From an uncultured Pseudomonadota bacterium (GTDB taxonomy: Bacteria > Pseudomonadota > Gammaproteobacteria > Steroidobacterales > Steroidobacteraceae), in NCBI GenBank assembly GCA_903884235.1, contig CAISEB010000023.1:1-64000 (forward strand): 64,000 bases of DNA, written 5' to 3'. The notes beneath the pieces are model-generated. The model was given only the letters and a program-made list of their open reading frames with translations. It ran no database searches and was not told the origin of the DNA. Of the stretch, positions 45,789 through 55,668 are shown one piece after another; positions within the stretch are counted from its first letter, which is position 1; each line of letters opens with the position of its first letter. The translations under genes and the position numbers were made by a program.

Positions 45789-47098
45789 ATCGCCGCCCAG
45801 GCGGGTGATGCGCCGAATGTCGCCGCAACGCGCAGTGCTGACTTGAGCCCGTCCTCGTGGAAGCCGTAACCCGTCCAGGCCCCCGCGAACCATGCCTGGT
45901 GCCGGCCCTGCACCGACGCAAGCCGCTGCTGCGCGGCAAGCGCGCCGGCGTCCAGCACGGGATGCTCGTATTCGAAGCGGGCGAACTCGAGCGCGGGGTC
46001 GGGTTCGGTAAACGGATTGAGTGTGACGACGATCGGTTCCTGGAAGGGGATCGGCTGCAGCTTGTTGATCAGGTAGCTGACGCAGACCGGGCCTGCAGGC
46101 CGTGCCGTGTCGCGGCCGAGGTAGTTCCATGCGGACCAGACCTTCGTTCGCCGCGGCAGCAGCCGGGGATCGCGATGCAGGACGGCGATGTTGCGCTGGT
46201 AGCGGACCGGAGAGAGCATCGCGTGCTCGTCGGGGCGGGCATCGGCCAGCAGCTGAAGGGTGGTCGGCGCGTGTGTGCCGAACACCACGGCGTCGAAGCT
46301 GTCGCTGCCGCGGTCCGTCGCCACGGTCACTCGCCCCGCCTCGCGCCGCACGGCGCGAACCGGCGTGGCGACACGCACGTCGCGCAGGTGCGAGCGGATG
46401 AGGCCGACGTAGCGGCGCGAGCCTCCATCGACCGTCAGCCACTGGGGTCGGTCAGTCAGCTGCAGCAACCCGTGGTTCAGTGCGAATTGCAGGAACGACT
46501 CGGCCGGAAACTGGATGACGTCCTCGCGTGCTCCGGACCAGATGGCCGCGACCATGGGCAGCAGGTAGGCCTCGCGAAAACGCTTGCCGTAGGCGCCGCG
46601 CTCGATGAGATCGCCAAGGGTGATGCCTGAAATCCGTGCTGCCGCGAGGTTGGCTTCCGCGTCGCGATTGAAGCGCACGATGTCGCCGAGCATGCCGAGG
46701 AAGCCGGGCGAGGCGAGGTGACGACGCTGTGCGAAGACGCTGTCGAGGTTGGTGCCGGCCCACTCGATGCGGCCGTCGTCGAGGGAGACGCCGAAGGTCA
46801 TCTCGCTGCGATGGCAGCGAACGCCGAGTTCGGCGAACAACCGCACCAGGTTCGGGTAGGTACGCTCGTTGTAGACGAGGAATCCCGTGTCCACCGGATG
46901 GGTGATGTCTCCGATCGTGACGTCGACGGTATTGCTGTGGCCGCCGAGATAGCTCCCCGACTCGTATAGCGTGACGTCGTGTCGCGAGGAGAGCAGGTAT
47001 GCGCTCGCGAGGCCCGAGATGCCGGCGCCGATGACCGCGATGCGGCGGCGCTCTGATCCGAAGCCGTGGACGTCAGGCGATGGGGTCGGGTCGGTCAC
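45785..47098 (-). CDS. FAD-dependent amine-oxidase-like oxidoreductase (lipid operon)
   Basis: Flavoprotein of 437 residues. FAD motif VIGAGISGLASAYLL followed by the GG doublet (YLGGHSNTVD), and a C-terminal FAGAWTGYGFHEDGLKSAL segment. This family resembles carotenoid and fatty-acid desaturases rather than true amine oxidases. It opens the coupled operon with DUF1365, the methyltransferase, DUF3833 and SDR, so acyl-chain oxidation or desaturation is likely. GTG 47098 has no clear Shine-Dalgarno. Divergent from tetR. Confidence 0.86.
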   Translation of the reverse strand: MTDPTPSPDVHGFGSERRRIAVIGAGISGLASAYLLSSRHDVTLYESGSYLGGHSNTVDVTIGDITHPVDTGFLVYNERTYPNLVRLFAELGVRCHRSEMTFGVSLDDGRIEWAGTNLDSVFAQRRHLASPGFLGMLGDIVRFNRDAEANLAAARISGITLGDLIERGAYGKRFREAYLLPMVAAIWSGAREDVIQFPAESFLQFALNHGLLQLTDRPQWLTVDGGSRRYVGLIRSHLRDVRVATPVRAVRREAGRVTVATDRGSDSFDAVVFGTHAPTTLQLLADARPDEHAMLSPVRYQRNIAVLHRDPRLLPRRTKVWSAWNYLGRDTARPAGPVCVSYLINKLQPIPFQEPIVVTLNPFTEPDPALEFARFEYEHPVLDAGALAAQQRLASVQGRHQAWFAGAWTGYGFHEDGLKSALRVAATFGASPAWAAM

Positions 47099-47182
47099 GT
47101 AGTCATTGCCAATTCCAATCAGGAGGCGCAGGATAATACCCGTCCGGAAATAAAGCTACCGATTAGTAAACGACGAGTGGCC
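47099..47182. promoter_or_regulatory. Divergent promoter region, tetR and lipid operon
   Basis: An 84-base gap, AT-rich for this genome. It contains a partial inverted repeat ATTGCCAATTCCAAT (47105-47119) close to the lipid-operon start and a GGATAATAC -10-like patch (47131-47139) facing tetR. Either could hold the TetR operator; no perfect palindrome is present. Confidence 0.35.
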
Positions 47183-47830
47183 ATGGGCGTACTGGGCAAG
47201 CTGAGGTTCAAGGATCAGGCATTCAAGTTGCGTGAGGACGCGATCCTCGACGCAACGGCGCGCTTGCTTGCCGTGAAGGGATTCGACCTGATCACGATGG
47301 ACGATGTCGCCGACGAGGTCGGGTTGTCCAAGCCCAGCCTCTACAAGCACTTCAAGTCCAAGGAAGACCTGGTCACCGAGGCGATGATCCGGCTGCTCGA
47401 CGGCGCGCTGGCCTACATGGACGAGCTGCCGGGCGAGCTTGGGCCCTCCGCGCGGCTGCGCAGCCTGCTCGAGTGGGTGCTGCGGGTCCGCCTGTCCGGC
47501 GGCCTGCCGTTCCTGCCGTCCACGAGTCCCCACGTCCGCGCGATGTTGACCCACAGCCTGAGGTACGTCACCCGCGCGCTCAAGCTGCACCGCATGCTTG
47601 ATGCGATCGTCACCGATGCCAAGAAGCGTGGCGAACTCCGTCGGGAGCTTCCGAACGACGTGATTCTCTACAGCTACTACGCCCGCACTTGCGATCCCGC
47701 GGTCGAGTACCTGCGGATCTACGGCAAGTACGGTGACGACGCGATCGTCGAGCAGATGCTAGCCGTCTGTTTTGCCGGCATCGCCGGCGCCGCCCCGGGC
47801 GAGGCTGGCGCGCGCTTCCCGTCGCGGTAG
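47183..47830 (+). CDS. TetR-family regulator
   Basis: Regulator of 215 residues. N-terminal HTH: ILDATARLLAVKGFDLITMDDVADEVGLSKPSLYKHFKSKEDLV. The C-terminal ligand domain is unassigned. ATG 47183. Divergent from the FAD/DUF1365/methyltransferase operon with an 84-base shared region, so it probably controls it. In many bacteria such lipid operons are instead run by an ECF sigma factor and ChrR, which are absent here. Confidence 0.88.
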   Translation: MGVLGKLRFKDQAFKLREDAILDATARLLAVKGFDLITMDDVADEVGLSKPSLYKHFKSKEDLVTEAMIRLLDGALAYMDELPGELGPSARLRSLLEWVLRVRLSGGLPFLPSTSPHVRAMLTHSLRYVTRALKLHRMLDAIVTDAKKRGELRRELPNDVILYSYYARTCDPAVEYLRIYGKYGDDAIVEQMLAVCFAGIAGAAPGEAGARFPSR

Positions 47831-47882
47831 CACTCGCGCAGCAACGCTGCCCGCAAATCCGGTGATCCCCAGGACGCGCGTC

Positions 47883-48641
47883 TCAGAGACGGGCGCCGCC
47901 GCTCACGACGATCACCTCGCCGGTGACATAGCGCGCGCCCTCGCACAGGTACGCGATCACTTCCGCGTACTCCGCTGGCTGGCCCACGCGGGCGAGCGGA
48001 ACGGTCGCGCGCGCGGCCGACTCGACGTCGCCGAACGAGCATTCCCATGCGGAGTTCACGTACCCCGGCGCGATGCCGTTCACGCGAACATCCGGCGCGA
48101 GGCCGCGCGCGAGCTCGCGCGTGAGCCCGGCGAGCCCGGTCTTGGCCGTCGCGTAGGCGATGCTGCTGCCGCCCCCACCGAACGCGGCGGTGGACACGGT
48201 ATTGACGACCGCGCCACGCGATGCGCGCAGCGCCGGGGCGAGCGCCCGCACCATCCAGAACGCGCTCATCAGGTTGACCTTGAGGATCCGGTCCCAGAAG
48301 TCGTCGGTCATCGCGTCCAGGTTCGCGGCGGGGATCGGCTCTCGCGTGAACGGGGCCCCGGCGTTGTTGACGAGGAAGTCCAGGCCGCCCAGCACGGCGA
48401 GGGCGCCTGAGGCCACGAGCGTCGCGGATTCGGCGCGCCCGAGATCGCCCGGCACGGCGTGGACGACGAGACCGTCGGCACGCATGCGCGTGACCGCCTC
48501 GTCGAGGGCCGTGAACGACAGATCGTTCATCGCCACCTGCGCACCGCTGCGGGCCAGCAGCTCGGCCGTCGCGAGTCCAATGCCGTTGGCGCTGCCGGTG
48601 ACGAGGGCCCTGCGCCCGGCGAGATTGAATGCGATCGTCAT
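47883..48641 (-). CDS. SDR-family NAD(P) oxidoreductase (FabG-like)
   Basis: Classical SDR of 252 residues: cofactor motif VTGSANGIGLATA, NNAGAPF, catalytic Ser (VSTAAFGGGG), YATAKTG and a C-terminal GEVIVVSGGARL typical of the FabG-like branch. GGAGGA precedes ATG 48641. It is 16 bases downstream of the MFS gene and shares its operon, which suggests oxidation of a carried sugar acid or hydroxy acid. Confidence 0.87.
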   Translation of the reverse strand: MTIAFNLAGRRALVTGSANGIGLATAELLARSGAQVAMNDLSFTALDEAVTRMRADGLVVHAVPGDLGRAESATLVASGALAVLGGLDFLVNNAGAPFTREPIPAANLDAMTDDFWDRILKVNLMSAFWMVRALAPALRASRGAVVNTVSTAAFGGGGSSIAYATAKTGLAGLTRELARGLAPDVRVNGIAPGYVNSAWECSFGDVESAARATVPLARVGQPAEYAEVIAYLCEGARYVTGEVIVVSGGARL

Positions 48642-48657
48642 GTCGTCCTCCGATGTC

Positions 48658-49905
48658 TCAAGCGCCCAGCGATGCCTGCACGCCGCCGGCGGACCAATCC
48701 CGTGGCTCCACCTTCTGCATGATCCACACCCACCCCACGAGGCCCGCGAGGTTGACCCCTGCCGCGACCGCGAACGCGGAATCGAAGGATCCGGAAGCGT
48801 GCGCCAGCCACCCGCCGAGGATGGGTGCCACGAGACCAGCCGCGTTTCCGCAGGCGTTCTGCACGCCCACCCAGCGCGCGGCGGCCGCCGGGCCGGCGAT
48901 GATCTGGGGGATCGCGAACAACCCGGGGTACGAGGCGCCGCTCGCGATCTGGAACACGAAGAGCGCGGCGATCGCGGCTGGCGCACCGAGGAAGGGAATC
49001 GCGCCGATGCAGAGGAATCCGGCGACGTGGTTTGCGGCCATGATCCACTTGTAGACCCGCGTGGGGCTTGCGCCACCGTGGATCCAGCGGTCCGCGAGCC
49101 AGCCCATCGCGAGCGCGCTCGCTGCGTTGACGGCGTAGGCGAGCGAGGCCGTCCCGACCATGGCCTGCAATGAGAAGCTGCGCGACTTGACGAGGTAATA
49201 CGGCAGCCACGAGAGGATGAAGTAGTAGGTGTAGTTCGAGGCGAAGTGGCCGATCGCGGCGCCCCACAGCGATCGCTCGCGAAGGATGCGCCAGAACGAG
49301 GGAGCGACGGGTGCGACGCCCGCGGCGGCATCGGCCTCTGGATTCGGCGAGATTTCGGCGCGGCGCCACGGCCAGAGCCACAGCAGCGAGGCCGCGCCAA
49401 AGGCGAGGAACACGACGCGCCACCCGAAGAAGATCATCAGCGTGCCGCCGAGGAATGTCCCGACCGAGGGTCCGACGAGATACCCGCAGCTCAGGATTCC
49501 GTTTGCGAGCCCAAGACGAGGTACCGGGACCGATTGGGCGATGATCTTCGATGCACAGGGGAAGGCCGCGCTCTCGCCGACGCCAAGCAGCACGCGCAGC
49601 GCCAGCAGCGACGTGAACCCACTGACGAGCCCCGTGCTGAATGTCGCGATCGACCAGATCGCGACGCCAGCGGCGAGCACGGCTTTGGCGCCGATGCGGT
49701 CCGCCAGCATGCCCATGAGGGGCATCAGCGGCACGTAGCCGAAGTAGAATGCGGAGAACAGGATGCCGAGCTGTGCCTCGTCGAGGTGCAATTGGTCTGC
49801 GATCAACGACGACGCGGTCGACAGGTTGCCGCGATCGATGTAATTGATGAAGACCGACAGGGTCACCATCCCCACCAGCCAGACCGCGGATCGCTGCCTA
49901 AGCAT
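48658..49905 (-). CDS. ACS-type MFS transporter (anion:cation symporter)
   Basis: Major facilitator of 415 residues. NYIDRGNLSTA in helix 1 and the ADRIGAKAVLAAGV motif A loop are hallmarks of the anion:cation symporter family that takes up hexuronates, galactarate and similar acids. It overlaps the end of the GntR gene by eight bases. Neighbouring SDR and mandelate-racemase-subgroup enolase fit sugar-acid uptake. Confidence 0.88.
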   Translation of the reverse strand: MLRQRSAVWLVGMVTLSVFINYIDRGNLSTASSLIADQLHLDEAQLGILFSAFYFGYVPLMPLMGMLADRIGAKAVLAAGVAIWSIATFSTGLVSGFTSLLALRVLLGVGESAAFPCASKIIAQSVPVPRLGLANGILSCGYLVGPSVGTFLGGTLMIFFGWRVVFLAFGAASLLWLWPWRRAEISPNPEADAAAGVAPVAPSFWRILRERSLWGAAIGHFASNYTYYFILSWLPYYLVKSRSFSLQAMVGTASLAYAVNAASALAMGWLADRWIHGGASPTRVYKWIMAANHVAGFLCIGAIPFLGAPAAIAALFVFQIASGASYPGLFAIPQIIAGPAAAARWVGVQNACGNAAGLVAPILGGWLAHASGSFDSAFAVAAGVNLAGLVGWVWIMQKVEPRDWSAGGVQASLGA

Positions 49906-50659
49906 GTGCGGCTTTGCTCGCCTTGCGCGCGGGGGTCCGTAGCGAGTGCGCCTTGCGATACTGTCGCTGCAGCGTGCTCATGTAGTCGGACAGCGCCTCG
50001 CAGGCGACACCCGCATCGCGCGCCACGAGCGCGGCGTGAATACGCTCGTGCTGGGTCGCGACCTGGCGCCGGTCGCGGTACCGGAAGACAACCAGATTGA
50101 CGGCCGGCTGGAGGGAATCGAGCGCACCGGCCGCCGCGAACTCGAGCGCCGGATTCCTGGCCGCGGCGACAAGAGCGCGGTGGAAGCCGACGTCCGACGC
50201 GCAGAACTCCGTGTCGAGTAGCGCGGGGTCGCGCTGCCGGGCGATTTCGGCGGCCATGGTGGCGAGGTGCGCGTCGGTCCGCCGCGTGGCGGCCAGGCGG
50301 CAGCACAGGAGTTCGACCTCGAAGCGGGCCTCCAGCACGTGGGCGAGTTCGAACTCGCCCATCGACACGAGCAGCGAGGCGGCATTGGCGACCGCGAGCC
50401 GCGCTTCCTCGAAGGTCGGGTGGCTGACGAACGTGCCGCCGGTGGGGCCGCGCCGGGACCGGATCAGGTTCTGCGCGGCGAGGCGCTTCAGGGCCTCGCG
50501 GATCGTCGGCCGCGATACGCTGAAGCGTGCCGCGAGCTCCTCCTCGGTCGGCAGGCGCTCGTTGACGTGCAGGCGTCCCTCGAGGATGGCCTCCCGAAGC
50601 TTCTCGGCGATCTGGCGCGCGAGGCCCTGGGTGACGAGGCCCTGGTAGTCGATGGTCAT
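49898..50659 (-). CDS. FadR-subfamily GntR regulator
   Basis: Regulator of 253 residues. The winged HTH (REAILEGRLHVNERLPTEEELAARFSVSRPTIREALKRL) is followed by an FCD ligand domain with acidic and His residues for metal or carboxylate binding (DVGFHRALVAAARN, TQHERIHAAL). It heads the MFS-SDR transcript and is divergent from the AcuI-like reductase. A FadR-type operator lies in between. Confidence 0.9.
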   Translation of the reverse strand: MTIDYQGLVTQGLARQIAEKLREAILEGRLHVNERLPTEEELAARFSVSRPTIREALKRLAAQNLIRSRRGPTGGTFVSHPTFEEARLAVANAASLLVSMGEFELAHVLEARFEVELLCCRLAATRRTDAHLATMAAEIARQRDPALLDTEFCASDVGFHRALVAAARNPALEFAAAGALDSLQPAVNLVVFRYRDRRQVATQHERIHAALVARDAGVACEALSDYMSTLQRQYRKAHSLRTPARKASKAAHA

Positions 50660-50705
50660 GGTATCTGGGCGCTCCGTGGGGCGGCGGCGACGACTACTCT
50701 ACCAT

Positions 50706-50716
50706 TTGTCAGACGA
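50706..50716. promoter_or_regulatory. FadR/GntR-type operator TTGTCAGACGA
   Basis: TTGTCAGACGA matches the FadR-subfamily consensus TNGTNNNACNA at every fixed position. It lies 47 bases upstream of gntR and 54 bases upstream of the AcuI-like gene, in the only AT-rich part of the divergent gap. Likely site for GntR autoregulation and control of both sides. Confidence 0.6.
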
Positions 50717-50769
50717 ATTGATGAATAATGCGGGCGCGCCCCATCCCGCACACCCCAGAGGCTCCCGCC

Positions 50770-51756
50770 ATGTTCCAGGCACTCGTGGTCAATAACGTCG
50801 ACGGCGTGGTCTCGGCCACCGTCCAGTCGCTCGAGGAGTCGAGCCTTCCCGCAGGCGACGTGCTGGTGGCCGTGGACTATTCGACGATCAACTACAAGGA
50901 CGGCCTCGTCGCGACCGGTGCAGGCGGGCTCGTCAAGAAGTACCCCCACGTTCCAGGGATCGATTTCGCGGGAACCGTGCTCGAGAGCGCGCATTCCGCC
51001 CACAAGGCCGGTGACCGCGTCGTGCTGACGGGCTGGCGTGTCGGCGAGGTGCAGTGGGGTGGCCTCGCGCAACGCGCGCGCGTCAGCGGCGACTGGCTCG
51101 TTCCGCTGCCGCCGGGCCTGTCGACCCGGGATGCAATGGCGATCGGTACCGCCGGCTTCACCGCGATGCTCGCGGTCATGGCGCTCGAGGATCATGGCCT
51201 TGCGCCTGCATCGGGCGAGGTGCTGGTCACCGGCGCTGCCGGTGGCGTGGGCTCCGTGGCGACGGCGATTCTCGCGAAGCGCGGCTACAACGTGGTCGCC
51301 TCGACCGGACGGGCGGATACCCACCCGTACCTCGCTGCGCTCGGTGCAACGACGATTGTCGACCGGAGTCCGTTCGCGGATCCGGCGAAGCGCCCTCTCG
51401 AGAGCGAGCGGTGGGCCGCATGCGTCGACTCCGTGGGCGGCAACACGCTCGCGCGCGTGCTCACCCAGGTCCGCTACGGCGGATCGGTGGCCGCCGTCGG
51501 CCTCGCGGGTGGGGCGAAGCTGGAAACCACCGTCGTGCCGTTCCTGCTGCGTGGCGTGAACCTGCTGGGGATCGATTCCGTGATGTGCCCGGCGTCACGG
51601 CGCCTCGCTGCCTGGCAGCGCCTGGTCGCGGACCTGCCGCTCGACCGACTGCAGTCGATGGTGGTGAAGGCGGGCCTCGGCGACGTGCCGCGGCTTGCAG
51701 CCGACATCCTGAAGGGCCAGGTGCGCGGTCGCGTCGTCGTCGACGTCAACGGCTGA
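50770..51756 (+). CDS. acuI: AcuI/YhdH-type acrylyl-CoA reductase
   Basis: Zinc-free MDR-family NADPH oxidoreductase of 328 residues. Opening FQALVVNNVDGVVSATVQSL and NYKDGLVATGAGGLVKKYP are typical of YhdH/AcuI. The NADPH motif VTGAAGGVGSVATAIL follows. The family reduces acryloyl-CoA to propionyl-CoA. AGAGG precedes ATG 50770. Next to an enolase-superfamily gene and a carboxylate-type GntR; the actual substrate here may be another enoyl compound. Confidence 0.83.
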   Translation: MFQALVVNNVDGVVSATVQSLEESSLPAGDVLVAVDYSTINYKDGLVATGAGGLVKKYPHVPGIDFAGTVLESAHSAHKAGDRVVLTGWRVGEVQWGGLAQRARVSGDWLVPLPPGLSTRDAMAIGTAGFTAMLAVMALEDHGLAPASGEVLVTGAAGGVGSVATAILAKRGYNVVASTGRADTHPYLAALGATTIVDRSPFADPAKRPLESERWAACVDSVGGNTLARVLTQVRYGGSVAAVGLAGGAKLETTVVPFLLRGVNLLGIDSVMCPASRRLAAWQRLVADLPLDRLQSMVVKAGLGDVPRLAADILKGQVRGRVVVDVNG

Positions 51757-51866
51757 CTGGGCCGGAGGAGCGATCACCGTGAGGCGGATTCCCGATCCGG
51801 ATCCCGAGGTCGAGGCCCCGCTCGCGGCTGTCCGGATCGCGCGCCATCGTGCAGCGTGGAGTTGAC

Positions 51867-52973
51867 ATGAAGATCGCCCGCCTCGAGACATTCACCGACG
51901 AGTTCGTCTGCTTCGTTCGCCTGACCACCGACAGCGGTGCCGTGGGTTGGGGCCAGACGTCGACCTACAACGCCGACATCACCGCGACGATCTTCCACCG
52001 CCAGGTCGCCCCCTGGGCGCTCGGCGCGGACGCCCTTGCGGTCGCGCCGCTGCTGCAGCGCATCTGGGAACGGGAGCACAAGTATCCGGGCAGCTACCGC
52101 TGCCGCGCAATGGCGGGCCTGGATACGGCGATGTGGGATCTGCGCGGCAAGCTCGAGGGCAAGGCGGTCGTCGAGTTGCTGGGCGGCAAGCCCGGCCGCC
52201 TGCGCGCCTATGCCTCATCGATGAAGCGCGACATCACGCCTCGCCAGGAGGCGGACCGGCTTGTGCGCCTGCGTGACGAGCTGGGCTTCGATGCATTCAA
52301 GTGGCGCATCGCGGCGGAGTGTGGACGCGACGTCGACGAGTGGCCGGGGCGGACGGAGGAGATCATCCCGTTGGTCGCGCGGACGCTCGGTGACGGGATC
52401 GACAAGCTGGTCGATGCGAACAGCGGGTTCTCGCCGCGGCGGGCGATCGAAGTCGGGCGCATCCTCGAGGCCGAAGGCGTGGGTCATTACGAGGAGCCCT
52501 GTCCGTACTGGGTCCTGGAGCAGTCGAAGGAGGTGGCCGACGCGCTCTCGATCGACGTCACCGGCGGCGAGCAGGACTGGGACCTCTCGACCTGGGAGCG
52601 GATGATCGCGATGCGGGCAGTCGACATCGCGCAGCCTGACGTCATGTACATGGGCGGCATGGTGCGCACGCTCGAGGTCGCGTCGATGGCGGCCGCCGCG
52701 GGCCTGCCGTGCACGCCCCACAGCGCCAACCTGTCGCTGGTGACGATGTGCACGATGCACCTGCTCGGCGCCATTCCCAACGCCGGCAAGTACCTGGAGC
52801 TGTCGATCGAGGGCCCCGACTACTACCCCTGGCAACAGGAGCTGTTCCTCGGGGATCCGTACGCGGTCGATGGCGGCCACGTCACCATCCCGTCGGCGCC
52901 CGGCTGGGGCGTCGAGATCAACCCGCGCTGGATCGAGCGGGCGACCTACCAGAGGAGCGAGCTCGCGGCCTGA
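51867..52973 (+). CDS. Mandelate-racemase-subgroup enolase (sugar-acid dehydratase-like)
   Basis: MR/MLE enolase-superfamily enzyme of 368 residues. Candidate base AFKWRI (Lys), metal ligands Asp (LVDANSGF), Glu (HYEEPCPY) and Glu (VTGGEQDWD), then the Asp-His dyad of the mandelate racemase group in AQPDVMYMGG and TPHSANLS. This differs from the KxK/Lys layout of dgcA. Likely a sugar-acid dehydratase. GGAG precedes ATG 51867. It follows acuI by 110 bases and fits the ACS-type transporter nearby. Confidence 0.83.
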   Translation: MKIARLETFTDEFVCFVRLTTDSGAVGWGQTSTYNADITATIFHRQVAPWALGADALAVAPLLQRIWEREHKYPGSYRCRAMAGLDTAMWDLRGKLEGKAVVELLGGKPGRLRAYASSMKRDITPRQEADRLVRLRDELGFDAFKWRIAAECGRDVDEWPGRTEEIIPLVARTLGDGIDKLVDANSGFSPRRAIEVGRILEAEGVGHYEEPCPYWVLEQSKEVADALSIDVTGGEQDWDLSTWERMIAMRAVDIAQPDVMYMGGMVRTLEVASMAAAAGLPCTPHSANLSLVTMCTMHLLGAIPNAGKYLELSIEGPDYYPWQQELFLGDPYAVDGGHVTIPSAPGWGVEINPRWIERATYQRSELAA

Positions 52974-53906
52974 TCAGCGACGGCGGCGCACCGGGCGCGC
53001 GGTGTCCGTCCAGTAGCCCGGCGTGGCGTACAGGCTCTTCAGGTAGCCGATGAACGCCTGCACCTTGGCGGGTACGAAGCGCTGCTGGGGGTAGACCGCC
53101 TGGATGTCGTAGTCCGGGATCTCGTAGTCCTCGAGCACCGTCATCAGGTCGCCTCGCGCGACGGCCGCGTGGACCTCCCAAGTCGAGCGCCAGCCGAGCC
53201 CGAGTCCCTTCAGCATCCAGTCATAGAGCAGCTCGCCGTCGCTGCACGAGAGCGTCCCACGCACGCGGACGGATCCCATGCCTGCGCCATGGCGGAACAT
53301 CCAGCCGCGTTGCTGTGCGCCCGGCGAGCTGAGTGTCAGGCACTCGTGCGCCAGCAGGTCTTGCGGCGTCTCGGGGATGCCGTGCCGCTCGAAGTACGCG
53401 GGCGAGCCACAGACGACACGCCGGTTCTCGTGCAGCTTCACGACGACGAGATCGGGTTCGGTCACCGGCCCGATCCGGATCGCGACATCGATCCGCTCCC
53501 GGACCAGATCGGCGACGCCATCCGTGAGGTTGAAGCGCAGGCGCACCCCCGCGTGGCGCGCGGCGAATTCCGGGCCATGTCTCGCCACGTGCCGCCTCCC
53601 GAAGCCGGCAGGGGCCGAGACCGTCAGCTCCCCGGTCACGCTCTGGCGACTGCGCGAGATGCTGAGCTCGAGGTCGTCGAAGTCCCGCAGTGTCGAACGG
53701 CTGCGCTCGAGGAACTCGACGCCGAGTTCCGTCAGTCGGAGGCCGCGTGTCGAGCGATGCATGAGCTTGACGCCAAGACGCTCCTCGAGGGCGTTGAGGC
53801 GGCGTCCCATGACCACGGGGGTGACGCCCTCGACGAGGGCGGCGGATGCAAAGCCGCCCTTTTCGGCGATCAGCACGAAGCTGCGCAGCTGGGTGTGGCG
53901 GTCCAT
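52974..53906 (-). CDS. LysR-family regulator
   Basis: Intact LysR regulator of 310 residues. HTH: RSFVLIAEKGGFASAALVEGVTPVVMGRRLNALEERLGVKLMHR. The substrate-binding domain follows (RIDVAIRIGPVTEPDLV). It resembles the AaeR/DsdC-like group with the RLT-E-G pattern. Its stop directly abuts the stop of the convergent enolase gene. Divergent from malate synthase, with two inverted repeats between, so it may control itself and aceB. Confidence 0.88.
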   Translation of the reverse strand: MDRHTQLRSFVLIAEKGGFASAALVEGVTPVVMGRRLNALEERLGVKLMHRSTRGLRLTELGVEFLERSRSTLRDFDDLELSISRSRQSVTGELTVSAPAGFGRRHVARHGPEFAARHAGVRLRFNLTDGVADLVRERIDVAIRIGPVTEPDLVVVKLHENRRVVCGSPAYFERHGIPETPQDLLAHECLTLSSPGAQQRGWMFRHGAGMGSVRVRGTLSCSDGELLYDWMLKGLGLGWRSTWEVHAAVARGDLMTVLEDYEIPDYDIQAVYPQQRFVPAKVQAFIGYLKSLYATPGYWTDTARPVRRRR

Positions 53907-53947
53907 GGTCCGTCTCGAGGCTGGAATCCTAGGTTAACCCGGCGCAG

Positions 53948-53979
53948 TCGATACTTAAAGTACCGACTGAGCTGTCGGT
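53948..53979. promoter_or_regulatory. Two overlapping inverted repeats between lysR and malate synthase
   Basis: TCGATACTTAAAGTACCGA (53948-53966) is a near-perfect palindrome with eight of nine pairs, carrying the T-N11-A core of LysR sites. Overlapping it, ACCGAC (53962-53967) pairs with GTCGGT (53974-53979) around TGAGCT. Placement 42 bases upstream of lysR suits autoregulation. Confidence 0.5.
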
Positions 53980-54054
53980 CGCGGGGATTCCGGCATCCGG
54001 GGTTCGGTTCTAGGATTCCGGTGTCCAGTACCACCCTCTCCAGTGAGTGCCACG

Positions 54055-55647
<1,593 letters not shown>

Positions 55648-55668
55648 CCGGGCGGTGGCGGGCCGCGC

